Both the position numbers and the translations under genes were made by a program. The notes beneath the pieces are model-generated. The model was not told the DNA's origin. It saw only the letters and a program-made list of their open reading frames with translations, and ran no database searches. From Sutcliffiella cohnii (GTDB lineage Bacteria; Bacillota; Bacilli; Bacillales; Bacillaceae_I), in contig NZ_CP018866.1 of NCBI RefSeq assembly GCF_002250055.1, forward strand, positions 2,224,501 to 2,288,500: a stretch of DNA of 64,000 nt, written 5' to 3'. Positions 33,749 through 42,687 of this stretch are shown here, piece after piece (within the stretch, counting starts at the first letter, position 1; each line of letters starts with the position of its first letter).

Positions 33749-34900
33749 ATGGGAGAAATGAAAACGCTTACCTTGGCAAACGGGGGGAAGAACATGGATA
33801 TGTTCGAGAAAATTAGTGAGCATCAACAAATAGTTTATTGTAATGATAAAGAAACTGGATTAAAAGCAATTATCGCTATACATAATACAACGCTAGGCCC
33901 AGCACTTGGCGGATGTCGAATGCAACCATATGAAACGGTGGAAGCTGCACTTGAAGATGTTTTACGCCTTTCAAAGGGAATGACTTATAAATGTGCTGCA
34001 GCGGACGTTGATTTTGGTGGAGGAAAGGCTGTAATTATCGGCGATCCTTTGCAAGATAAAACACCAGAACTTTTCCGTGCATTCGGTCAATTTGTTGATT
34101 CGTTGAATGGCCGTTTTTATACCGGGACAGATATGGGCACAACACCCGATGATTTTGTTCATGCATTAAAGGAAACAAACTGTATTGTTGGCGTAGATGA
34201 AGTCTACGGTGGAAGTGGAGATTCTTCTATTCCTACTGCTCAAGGTGTAATTTACGGATTACGTGCAACCAATAAAACTGTATGGGGTACAGATGATCTA
34301 TACGGAAAATCATACGCAATTCAAGGCTTAGGAAAAGTAGGATATAAAGTAGCAGAACAATTAATTGAAGCTGGTGCGGACCTTTACGTAACGGATATTA
34401 ATCAACATGCGATTGACAAGGTAACACAAAAGGCAAAAGCATCAGGAGTTGGTATTAAAGTGGTAAAGGGAGAGGAAATATACTCTGTTCCTGCTGACGT
34501 ATTTGTACCGTGTGCTTTAGGTGGAATCATTAATGACCAAACTATTGATCAATTAAAAGTGAAGGCGGTAGCTGGATCTGCGAACAACCAACTATTAGCT
34601 ATTAAGCACGGTAGAATATTACAAGAAAAAGGTATTTTATATGCTCCGGACTATATTGTAAACGCTGGAGGACTTATTCAAGTAGCAGATGAACTATATG
34701 AACCGAATAAAGCAAGAGTACTCACAAAAACTAGAGCAATTTATCAAACTTTATTAAATGTTTACGAAGAATCAAGTAATAACAATATAACGACAATCGA
34801 AGCTGCTAACCGTTTCTGTGAGCAACGTATCGAAGCTAGAAGTCGACGTAATAACTTTTTCTCACATGAAAAACGACCTAAATGGTCAGTAAGAGTTTAA
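33749..34900 (+). CDS. pdh: phenylalanine dehydrogenase
   Basis: This 383-residue NAD-dependent amino acid dehydrogenase deaminates L-Phe to phenylpyruvate. The whole chain follows remembered Bacillus Phe[37 protein letters not shown] (catalytic Lys), FYTGTDMGT (catalytic Asp), [20 protein letters not shown] (NAD), GSANNQLL and the RRNNFF tail, and it is closer to PheDH than to leucine dehydrogenase. ATG 33749 follows AGGAGGT; an alternative ATG at 33794 also has a GGGGGGAAG site and would give 368 residues. Confidence 0.85.
   Translation: MGEMKTLTLANGGKNMDMFEKISEHQQIVYCNDKETGLKAIIAIHNTTLGPALGGCRMQPYETVEAALEDVLRLSKGMTYKCAAADVDFGGGKAVIIGDPLQDKTPELFRAFGQFVDSLNGRFYTGTDMGTTPDDFVHALKETNCIVGVDEVYGGSGDSSIPTAQGVIYGLRATNKTVWGTDDLYGKSYAIQGLGKVGYKVAEQLIEAGADLYVTDINQHAIDKVTQKAKASGVGIKVVKGEEIYSVPADVFVPCALGGIINDQTIDQLKVKAVAGSANNQLLAIKHGRILQEKGILYAPDYIVNAGGLIQVADELYEPNKARVLTKTRAIYQTLLNVYEESSNNNITTIEAANRFCEQRIEARSRRNNFFSHEKRPKWSVRV
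33759..33772 (+). promoter_or_regulatory. cre-like site at the 5' end of phenylalanine dehydrogenase
   Basis: TGAAAACGCTTACC matches the cre consensus at 13 of 14 positions. It lies between the two candidate start codons, so it is either early coding sequence or leader; CcpA bound here could block elongation. Confidence 0.5.
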
Positions 34901-34913
34901 GTGAGGTGGAAAA

Positions 34914-35978
34914 ATGGAAAAAAAGTATCCGATACAACAAGTTATGGATGAACAAGGAAATATAATAAATAGTTCCTATGAGGATCAAATTTCTGAACAA
35001 CTAGCAATTAACTTTTACAAACACCTTATTAAGATACGAATTTTCGATAGAAAAGCAATTAGCTTACAAAGGCAAGGCAGAATTGGAACATATGCACCGT
35101 ATGAAGGACAAGAAGCTAGTCAAGTTGGGAGCGCACTTGCTCTACAACCTAATGATTGGATGTTTCCCTCGTACCGAGATCACGGTGCTACGATGACGTT
35201 CGGTCATTCCTTACGTAACATCTTACTGTTTTGGAATGGTAGAAATGAAGGTTGTGTTCCGCCTCCAAATAAAAAAATCTTTCCGCCAGGGATACCTATC
35301 GCCACTCAGTTACCACACGCAGTTGGTGCTGCCTATGCAGAAAAAAGAAGAGGTACAACTAATGCCTCTATTGTTTATTTCGGAGATGGAGCTACTTCTG
35401 AAGGCGATTTTCACGAAGGTTTGAACATAGCTTCCGTATGGAACGCTCCTGTTGTATTTTTTAACCAAAACAATTCTTATGCCATTTCAGTACCAATCGA
35501 AAAGCAGATGAAAACAAAAACAATTGCTCAAAAAGCACTCGCTTATGATATACATTCTGTTCGAATTGATGGCAATGATATTTTCGCTGTTTATTTTTAT
35601 ACGAAGCAAGCACTTGAACGTGCAAGAAACAATGAGGGACCTACTTTAATAGAAGCAGTTACTTGGCGCTATGGAGCTCATACGACCGCAGATGACCCAA
35701 CGAAATATAGAAACCAAGCTGAGAGTGAATTAAAAAGGGAAAGGGATCCAATTACAAGAATTGAAAGGTACCTTCAAAACAAGGGTTGGTATTCAGATTC
35801 AACGAAAATAGAGTTTGAAAAAGCAGCGGCGGAAGAAGTAGATCAGGCAATTGCGGAAATGGAAGCGTTCCCTAAAGCTAATCCTGAAGATATGTTTCGC
35901 TATGTATTCGAAAAGCCTACTTGGGGTATTGAAGATCAAAAAAATGAATTACTTTCTGTTTTGAGAGGTGAAAGCTAA
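34914..35978 (+). CDS. 2-oxoacid dehydrogenase complex E1 alpha subunit
   Basis: This 354-residue thiamine-diphosphate subunit has TYAPYEGQEASQVGSALAL, PSYRDHGA and the ThDP motif GDGATSEGDFHEGLN..FFNQNNSYAIS. It belongs to the PdhA/BkdA type. Directly after phenylalanine dehydrogenase (13 bases) and followed by E1 beta with a one-base overlap. Proposed substrate is phenylpyruvate, giving phenylacetyl-CoA; branched-chain 2-oxoacids or pyruvate cannot be excluded from sequence. Confidence 0.92.
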   Translation: MEKKYPIQQVMDEQGNIINSSYEDQISEQLAINFYKHLIKIRIFDRKAISLQRQGRIGTYAPYEGQEASQVGSALALQPNDWMFPSYRDHGATMTFGHSLRNILLFWNGRNEGCVPPPNKKIFPPGIPIATQLPHAVGAAYAEKRRGTTNASIVYFGDGATSEGDFHEGLNIASVWNAPVVFFNQNNSYAISVPIEKQMKTKTIAQKALAYDIHSVRIDGNDIFAVYFYTKQALERARNNEGPTLIEAVTWRYGAHTTADDPTKYRNQAESELKRERDPITRIERYLQNKGWYSDSTKIEFEKAAAEEVDQAIAEMEAFPKANPEDMFRYVFEKPTWGIEDQKNELLSVLRGES

Positions 35979-36973
35979 TGCAAACTTCTGTTAAAACAAA
36001 AACATTAACGATGATTCAAGCAATAACGAACGGACTTGATACAATGCTAGAGCAAGATGCGAATGTTGTATTAATGGGAGAAGACATAGGTGTAAATGGT
36101 GGTGTATTTAGAGCTACTGATGGACTACAAGTGAAACATGGAGAAGAGAGGGTAATGGATACTCCACTTTCTGAGGCAGGCTTTGTTGGAGCTGCAATCG
36201 GTATGGCGATTAATGGATATAAACCTGTTATAGAAATTCAGTTTTTAGGATTTATATATCCAGCTTATGAACAGATTATGACACACGCCTCTAGACTTCG
36301 TGCGAGAACAATGGGACACTTCCATGCACCAATTGTAATCCGTGCGCCGTATGGAGCAGGTGTAAGAGCACCAGAAATACATTCCGATAGTACAGAAGCA
36401 TTATTTACACATATGCCGGGGATTAAAGTAATTTGTCCCTCAAACCCTTACGATGCAAAAGGTTTATTAATTGCATCTATTGAAGACCCTGATCCAGTAT
36501 TATTTTTAGAACCTATGCGTTGTTATCGTTCTACAAAACAAGAAGTTCCTGACGAAAAATATGTGGTGAATATTGGCGAAGGTAAAGTTTGTCGAGAAGG
36601 TGAGGATGTAACTATTATTGCTTGGGGGGCAATGGTTCCAATTGCACTAGCGGCAGCAAAAGCATTAGCGAACGAAGAAGTAAGTTGTGAGGTAATTGAT
36701 TTACGCACACTATATCCAATTGATCGAGACATCATTGCACAATCTGTACAAAAAACTGGTAGAACTGTCATCGTACATGAGGCACACGCCACAACTAGTG
36801 TAGGGAATGATGTACTAGCCATCATTAATGATACATCTTTCCTTTTTCAAAAAGCACCTGTTCAACGTGTCACTGGATTTGATGTTCCAGTCCCTTATTT
36901 TGGATTTGAGGACGATTACTTACCAACAACAAATCGAATTGTTCATGCAGTTCAAAAAGTGATGAATTATTAG
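35978..36973 (+). CDS. 2-oxoacid dehydrogenase complex E1 beta subunit
   Basis: This 331-residue transketolase-type beta subunit has VVLMGEDIGVNGGVFRATDGLQ, DTPLSEAGFVGAAIGMA, the ThDP-contacting Glu, and RAPYGAGVRAPEIHSDS. Full length for the family. It shares its first base with the last base of E1 alpha (ATG in TAATG), indicating tight coupling. Confidence 0.94.
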   Translation: MQTSVKTKTLTMIQAITNGLDTMLEQDANVVLMGEDIGVNGGVFRATDGLQVKHGEERVMDTPLSEAGFVGAAIGMAINGYKPVIEIQFLGFIYPAYEQIMTHASRLRARTMGHFHAPIVIRAPYGAGVRAPEIHSDSTEALFTHMPGIKVICPSNPYDAKGLLIASIEDPDPVLFLEPMRCYRSTKQEVPDEKYVVNIGEGKVCREGEDVTIIAWGAMVPIALAAAKALANEEVSCEVIDLRTLYPIDRDIIAQSVQKTGRTVIVHEAHATTSVGNDVLAIINDTSFLFQKAPVQRVTGFDVPVPYFGFEDDYLPTTNRIVHAVQKVMNY

Positions 36974-36986
36974 GGGTGAGCCGAAC

Positions 36987-38213
36987 ATGATAGAAGTAAA
37001 ATTACATGATATCGGCGAAGGAATGACCCAAGCTGATATATTAACTTTCTTAGTGAAACAAGGGGATATTGTCAAGGCCGATGATCCATTAGTTGAAGTT
37101 CAAACAGATAAAATGACCGCTGAAATTCCAGCACCGATGGAAGGGATTGTAAAGGAGTTTACTGTAAAAATAGGCGATACAGTTCCTGTAGGTACAACGT
37201 TACTAAAAATAGAACCATTGAATAGTAAGCTTTTACAAAAGCCGAGCGTTAAAATGGGCAAAAAGACAGAAAATGCTTTCCAAACCTCATCGTCCATTAA
37301 TACAAAGTCTAAACGTGTAATGGCTGCCCCTTTCACAAGGAAAATAGCAAGAGATAACGGAATAAACATTGAGGATATTCAAGGAACAGGACCTGCAGGA
37401 AGAATTACGGAAGAGGATGTTCTTCATTTTATTCAAAACAAATCAGAACAAACAACATTATTAGTGAACAGAAGCGAACGAGAAAACAGAAGAAATGATA
37501 GTTTAGCAGAATTTCCAACTAGTTATAGTGTTAGCTATTCTGGAAGAAGAAAGCAAATTGGAACGAAAATGGCACACTCTCTCTATTCCATACCACATTG
37601 TACACATTATGAAGAAATTGATGTTTCAAACATTCTCCAAGTAAAAGCTGATTGGAAAATGGTTAATAAAAATATTTCTGCAACAGCGTTTTTTCTAAAA
37701 GCTGTTTCGTTATCATTAAAAGATTTTCCTATCTTTAATGCAACACTTAATGAAAAAGAAGAAAGTATTCATATATATAACGAACATCATATCGGAGTAG
37801 CGACAGACACAAAGCAAGGTTTAATTGTTCCGGTTATACGCAATGTTGAGAAAAAATCTTTATTACAAATCCATGAGGAACTAAAGTATTTAACAGTTAG
37901 AGCACAAGAAAACAAACTATCTGTGAAAGAGATGACCGGAAGTACGTTTACAATTAGTAATGTTGGTCCTTTAGGTGGCAGTATCGGCGCGACCCCTATC
38001 ATTAACCCACCCGAGGTAGGACTTTTAGCTTTTCATAAAACAAAAAAGAGACCTGTCGTCGATAAAAATGACCAAATCGTTGTTCGTTCTATGATGAATG
38101 TCTCGATGTCTTTTGATCATCGAGTAGCTGATGGGGCGACAGCTGTAGCTTTTACGAACCGGTTAGTACAATTAATCGAAAACCCAAATTTATTTATGTT
38201 GGAGCTGGTTTAA
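36987..38213 (+). CDS. 2-oxoacid dehydrogenase complex E2 (dihydrolipoamide acyltransferase)
   Basis: This 408-residue E2 has one lipoyl domain (1-75) with lipoyl Lys in QTDKMTAEIPAP, a peripheral-subunit-binding domain (RVMAAPFTRKIARDNGINIEDIQGTGPAGRI, about 112-148) and a catalytic domain ending in SFDHRVADGATAVAF (HxxxD). The acyl group is moved from E1 to CoA. The catalytic domain lacks obvious deletions. It sits between E1 beta and E3. Confidence 0.94.
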   Translation: MIEVKLHDIGEGMTQADILTFLVKQGDIVKADDPLVEVQTDKMTAEIPAPMEGIVKEFTVKIGDTVPVGTTLLKIEPLNSKLLQKPSVKMGKKTENAFQTSSSINTKSKRVMAAPFTRKIARDNGINIEDIQGTGPAGRITEEDVLHFIQNKSEQTTLLVNRSERENRRNDSLAEFPTSYSVSYSGRRKQIGTKMAHSLYSIPHCTHYEEIDVSNILQVKADWKMVNKNISATAFFLKAVSLSLKDFPIFNATLNEKEESIHIYNEHHIGVATDTKQGLIVPVIRNVEKKSLLQIHEELKYLTVRAQENKLSVKEMTGSTFTISNVGPLGGSIGATPIINPPEVGLLAFHKTKKRPVVDKNDQIVVRSMMNVSMSFDHRVADGATAVAFTNRLVQLIENPNLFMLELV

Positions 38214-39665
38214 ATGGTAGTAGGTGAACTAACGGAAGAAAGAGAGGTTGTTATAATTGGAGGGGGGCCAGGAGGTTATAACGCTGCTATCCGTGCTGCC
38301 CAATTAGGCTTGCAAGTGACACTTATAGAGAAGGGGCAGTTAGGTGGAATATGTTTAAATAAAGGATGTATCCCCTCCAAAATCCATACGCATGCTGCAC
38401 AAAAATTATACTCACTTAATAAAACGAGTGATTTAGGAATTGAATGTAGTAATGTCAACTTTAATCTGAACACATTACAAACGTACAAACAACATACGAT
38501 CACACAACTTCGTAAAGGGATAGAAAGTTTATGTAAAGCGAATAAAATAGAAATCCTTTACGGGGAGGCAACATTTCTATCACCAAATAAAATAGGTGTA
38601 GAAAACGGGCATAACTATAATACGTATTCGTTTAATAATGCAATCATTGCGACAGGAGCGAAGCGATATCCAATTATTAATTTTGATGATTATGATGCTC
38701 TCACCTCAACGTCTATTTTTAATTTAAACGAATTACCATCACACCTAGTTATTTATGGAAGTGATTATATTAGTTTGGAAGTTGCAACATCCTTCCGTAC
38801 ATTTGGGTGTGAGGTTACGATATTACTAGAGGAAGGTAAGGAGCATTTTGATTTCGATGGTTCAATAAATCGAGAGTTAAACAGAATATTAAAGAAAAAC
38901 AAAATAAAAATTTATAAGTCCGTCTCCATAAACTCTATTAAAAAGGCAGATAACAACACATCTATTTCATTTTCAAGCAACGGAAAAGAACAGATGCTTC
39001 ACTGTTCCCATTTTTATTCGGAAACAACAGTAAAGCCAGAGTTGAACCTGTTAGGATTAGATAGAGCAAATATTAGTGTAACAGAGTCGGGCTATATAAA
39101 GGTAGACAAAACTGGAAGAACGATACAAGAACATATTTTTGCGATTGGTGATGTGACAGACGGTCCTCCATTAGCTATAAAAGCAATAAAGCAAGGGAAG
39201 GTAGCTGCTGAGACAATCGCCAATAACAATTCAGAGATTGATTTGAACTTTTTGCCGACTGTTCTTCATACAGTGCCGCCAGTAGCTTTCGCTGGTTTAT
39301 CAGAAGAAAAGGCACTATTAGAAGGATATAAGATTAAAACTAGTACGTTTCCGTTAGCTAGTAATGGTTACGCTACCATTACTGGAGAAAAAGACGGTTT
39401 TGTTAAAGTGATTAGTGAAGAGGAAACAGACCTTTTATTAGGGGTTCAAATGATAGGTAATGGGGCAATAGAACTCATATCAACTGGAGTAAACACTCTC
39501 GAAATGGTTGGCAGAGAAGAGGATCTATTATTCCCACATTATCCCCACCCTAGCATTAATGAAGCCTTTCTTGAAGCGGTAGAAGGATTAACTAAAAAAG
39601 CTATCCATCTACCACCAGTAAAAAATAAAGCAAAAGAATTGCACAAATTACCTTTATCACAGTAA
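38214..39665 (+). CDS. dihydrolipoamide dehydrogenase (E3), divergent NAD-binding motif
   Basis: This 483-residue flavoprotein has the FAD motif GGGPGGYNAA, the redox pair GGICLNKGCIPSK and the C-terminal HYPHPSINEA with catalytic His. The central NAD-binding glycine motif, normally GGGYIGLE, reads YGSDYISLE, losing two of its glycines. It starts immediately after the E2 stop. It may be a dedicated but divergent E3 whose cofactor use or rate is altered, with the housekeeping E3 as possible backup. Confidence 0.9.
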   Translation: MVVGELTEEREVVIIGGGPGGYNAAIRAAQLGLQVTLIEKGQLGGICLNKGCIPSKIHTHAAQKLYSLNKTSDLGIECSNVNFNLNTLQTYKQHTITQLRKGIESLCKANKIEILYGEATFLSPNKIGVENGHNYNTYSFNNAIIATGAKRYPIINFDDYDALTSTSIFNLNELPSHLVIYGSDYISLEVATSFRTFGCEVTILLEEGKEHFDFDGSINRELNRILKKNKIKIYKSVSINSIKKADNNTSISFSSNGKEQMLHCSHFYSETTVKPELNLLGLDRANISVTESGYIKVDKTGRTIQEHIFAIGDVTDGPPLAIKAIKQGKVAAETIANNNSEIDLNFLPTVLHTVPPVAFAGLSEEKALLEGYKIKTSTFPLASNGYATITGEKDGFVKVISEEETDLLLGVQMIGNGAIELISTGVNTLEMVGREEDLLFPHYPHPSINEAFLEAVEGLTKKAIHLPPVKNKAKELHKLPLSQ

Positions 39666-39690
39666 AGCATTTTAGCTTTAAATGGGACTC

Positions 39691-39719
39691 TTGATGCAAC
39701 TATTAATTTTATATATATT
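39691..39719 (+). promoter_or_regulatory. sigma-A promoter of the homogentisate operon
   Basis: TTGATG (39691-39696), 17 bases, TATATT (39714-39719). It separates transcription of HPPD from the oxoacid dehydrogenase genes; no 19-bp operator is present here. Confidence 0.65.
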
Positions 39720-39769
39720 AAGTTCAGAATAGTAATAATTTTAAAATTAATTAATTGGAGGGATTTGTA

Positions 39770-40888
39770 ATGGAAGAATTACAAGCAGCAAATACGAAAC
39801 TAGAAGTAGAGGATTTTTTCCCCGTTAACGATGTTGATTATTTAGAAATTTATGCTGGAAATGCAAAGCAAGCAGCACACTTTTTTACGAGCACATTTGG
39901 ATTCCAACCTGTTGCGTATAGTGGGTTAGAAACAGGAAACAGGGAAACTGTTTCATACGTACTGCAACAACGTAAAGTAAGATTAGTAATTACCGGTTCT
40001 CTTAAAGAAGACACGAAAATCTCTGAATTCGTTAAAAAGCATGGGGATGGCGTGAAGGATATTGCTCTTTTAGTGGACGATGTTGAAAAGGCTTACAATG
40101 TTGCTGTTGAACGTGGTGCCATTGCAATTCAGCCACCTACTGATTTAACAGACGAAAATGGAGTAATGAAGAAAGCTGTAATTGGTACATACGGGGATAC
40201 GATACACACATTAGTAGAAAGAAAAAATTACAGTGGTGCATTTATGCCAGGTTTTAAACCGTATTCTAACTCTACCCCTATAGACGATGCTGGAATTATC
40301 GGTATCGACCACGTAGTAGGAAATGTAGAGAGTATGGAGGAATGGGTAGAATATTATGAAAAAGTAATGGGCTTTAAAGAAATGAAACACTTTACTGATA
40401 AAGATATTACAACAGAATATTCGGCATTGATGTCGAAAGTAATGCATAATGGTGGACGAATTAAATTTCCTATTAATGAACCGGCAGAAGGAAAGAGAAA
40501 GTCTCAGATTGAAGAATACTTAGAATTTTATAATGGAGCAGGCGTCCAGCATATCGCAATATTAACGGAAGATATCGTTCAAACGGTAAGTACGTTAAAG
40601 AAAAAGGGTGTAGAATTTTTATCAACTCCAGATACGTATTATGAAATGCTATCGGAACGTGTTGGGAAAATAGATGAAGAGATTGATAAGTTGAAAGAGT
40701 TAAGTATTTTAGTTGATCGAGACGACGAAGGATATTTACTTCAAATTTTCACTAAACCAATTGTTGACCGCCCAACTTTATTTATTGAAATTATCCAACG
40801 TAAAGGTGCAAGAGGATTCGGAGAAGGGAATTTTAAAGCTCTTTTCGAATCAATTGAAAGGGAACAGGCTTTAAGAGGTAATTTATAA
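39770..40888 (+). CDS. hppD: 4-hydroxyphenylpyruvate dioxygenase
   Basis: This 372-residue two-domain vicinal-oxygen-chelate enzyme converts 4-hydroxyphenylpyruvate to homogentisate. Iron ligands are visible as His in GIDHVVGNV, His in GVQHIAI and Glu in FIEIIQRKG. Start at ATG 39770 after GGAGGG. First gene of the tyrosine catabolic operon; a hairpin follows its stop. Confidence 0.96.
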   Translation: MEELQAANTKLEVEDFFPVNDVDYLEIYAGNAKQAAHFFTSTFGFQPVAYSGLETGNRETVSYVLQQRKVRLVITGSLKEDTKISEFVKKHGDGVKDIALLVDDVEKAYNVAVERGAIAIQPPTDLTDENGVMKKAVIGTYGDTIHTLVERKNYSGAFMPGFKPYSNSTPIDDAGIIGIDHVVGNVESMEEWVEYYEKVMGFKEMKHFTDKDITTEYSALMSKVMHNGGRIKFPINEPAEGKRKSQIEEYLEFYNGAGVQHIAILTEDIVQTVSTLKKKGVEFLSTPDTYYEMLSERVGKIDEEIDKLKELSILVDRDDEGYLLQIFTKPIVDRPTLFIEIIQRKGARGFGEGNFKALFESIEREQALRGNL

Positions 40889-40894
40889 TTACTA

Positions 40895-40922
40895 GAGGGA
40901 GGTGCCGGCCTCCCTTTTCTTA
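40895..40922 (+). terminator. terminator or attenuator after HPPD
   Basis: GGGAGG (40897-40902) pairs with CCTCCC (40909-40914) around TGCCGG, followed by TTTTCTT. Downstream genes may be reached by read-through or a separate promoter. Confidence 0.7.
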
Positions 40923-40966
40923 CACTATTTTAGAAATCTTTCAATTTAATCGGAGGGTTATATGAA

Positions 40967-42067
40967 ATGACAGTGAAGGCTCGAGAAGTATTAAATAATA
41001 TGAAAGCTTATCCTCTAAACAAGTCTATCGAAGAGGTTCAAGCTGAGCTCGGCTTCGAAAAAGCATATAAATTAGCTGAAAACGAAAATATTTTTGGTTG
41101 TTCTCCTAAAATAAAAGCAAACTTATCTACTCATCTTAACGAACTTTTTACATACCCTGACGGTCACGCTCGACAGCTCACTAGTAAATTGGCACAGTTC
41201 CACCAACTACACTTTCATTCTATTTTTATCGGCAACGGATCCGATGAAATAATTCGATTATTATGTAGAGCTTTTATATGTAACGACGATGAAGCTGTAA
41301 TGGCTGATGTAACTTTTCCTAGGTATAAAACGAACGTATTAATAGAAGGCGGTAAACCAATTATCGTTCCACTTCAAAACGGCGTTCATGATTTAAGTTC
41401 CATGCTACGTGCCATTACATCTAGAACAAAGCTAGTTTTTATATGTAACCCGAATAATCCAACTGGAACTATTATCAATAAGCAACAACTCCTTGAATTT
41501 ATTGATCAAGTTCCAAATGACTGTTTAGTAGTGTTGGACGAAGCATATTATGAGTACGCAGACAATGAACAATTGTTACAGTCTGTACCATTATTACATA
41601 AATATCCGAACCTAGTTATTTTAAGGACTTTTTCAAAAGCGTATGGTTTAGCTGCTTTACGAATTGGTTATGGGATGATGTCACCTATATATGTAGATGA
41701 ATTAACGAAAGTTAAAGATGTATTTAATGTTAATCAGCTAGGACAAATAGCAGCGTCATTAGCACTTGAAGACCAACAATTTATTAATGATTGCGTTACT
41801 AAAAATAAGACAGGAAAAGAGTATTTAGAAAAAGAGTTAACAGTTTTAAATTATGACTTTTATCCTTCACAAGCAAATTTTATTATGATTCATACGAAAC
41901 GAAGAGGGGATTATGCTGCTAACTCTTTATTAAAACATGGATTTATCGTTCGTGCTGGTACGTTACTAGGACTCCCATATACGATTAGAGTAACCATTAG
42001 TTCGATGGAAGATAACATCCACTTTATTAATACTTTTAAAAATTTAGCTGCAGAAGGAGAGGTGTAA
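40967..42067 (+). CDS. HisC-type aminotransferase, probable aromatic amino acid aminotransferase
   Basis: This 366-residue fold-type I PLP enzyme has NPNNPTGT, LDEAYYEYAD and the PLP Lys in TFSKAYGLAALRIGYG. It belongs to the histidinol-phosphate aminotransferase family, many Bacillus members of which accept Tyr and Phe. Within the homogentisate operon it would convert tyrosine to 4-hydroxyphenylpyruvate for HPPD; no histidine biosynthesis genes are nearby. ATG follows GGAGGG. Confidence 0.85.
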   Translation: MTVKAREVLNNMKAYPLNKSIEEVQAELGFEKAYKLAENENIFGCSPKIKANLSTHLNELFTYPDGHARQLTSKLAQFHQLHFHSIFIGNGSDEIIRLLCRAFICNDDEAVMADVTFPRYKTNVLIEGGKPIIVPLQNGVHDLSSMLRAITSRTKLVFICNPNNPTGTIINKQQLLEFIDQVPNDCLVVLDEAYYEYADNEQLLQSVPLLHKYPNLVILRTFSKAYGLAALRIGYGMMSPIYVDELTKVKDVFNVNQLGQIAASLALEDQQFINDCVTKNKTGKEYLEKELTVLNYDFYPSQANFIMIHTKRRGDYAANSLLKHGFIVRAGTLLGLPYTIRVTISSMEDNIHFINTFKNLAAEGEV

Positions 42068-42070
42068 CAA

Positions 42071-42679
42071 TTGCAGTTAGAACCGAGTAAATTAGAATGG
42101 CAAAATGCTTATAAATTAATTGTCGGCTCCATCCTTCCAAGACCTATTGCGATGGTATCTACGGTTAGTAAAGAGGGAATAGCAAATATTGCTCCATTTA
42201 GTTTCTTTACAGCAATTAGTGCAGATCCATTGTTAGTATGCTTTTCACCAATGCGAAAAGGGACAGATGGGTCAAAAAAAGATACCTTAATAAATATTGA
42301 AGAAACGAAAGAGTTCGTTATTCATGTTGTAAGCGAAGAAATCGTTGAAAAAATGAACGTGACTGCTACGAGTTTCACTCCAGAAACAGATGAATTTACC
42401 GAAGCTAATTTCACAAAAGAAAAAAGTGTTATCGTAAAACCTCCAAGGATTAAGGAGAGCAAAGTCCAATTGGAATGTAAGTTGCATGAAGCGCTACATT
42501 TTGGTGAGGGCCCAGGATCAGGCAGCTTAGTTATCGGTAAAGTAGTAATGGTACATATCGACGACGACCTTTATTATGACGGAAAGATTAATACACAAAA
42601 ATTAAACCCTGTAGGGCGAATGGCTGGTCATATGTATACAAGAAGTACTGCTAGTATGTTTGAACTACTTCGAAAATAG
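42071..42679 (+). CDS. flavin reductase-like FMN-binding split-barrel protein
   Basis: This 202-residue protein has PRPIAMVSTVSKEGIANIAPFSFFTAISADPLLVCFSP, the flavin reductase-like domain signature. It starts with TTG 3 bases after the aminotransferase, so it is coupled, and is followed by the FAH-family gene. Its contribution to tyrosine catabolism is unclear: it could supply reduced flavin or carry out an unrecognised reaction. Confidence 0.82.
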   Translation: MQLEPSKLEWQNAYKLIVGSILPRPIAMVSTVSKEGIANIAPFSFFTAISADPLLVCFSPMRKGTDGSKKDTLINIEETKEFVIHVVSEEIVEKMNVTATSFTPETDEFTEANFTKEKSVIVKPPRIKESKVQLECKLHEALHFGEGPGSGSLVIGKVVMVHIDDDLYYDGKINTQKLNPVGRMAGHMYTRSTASMFELLRK

Positions 42680-42687
42680 GTGATAGT

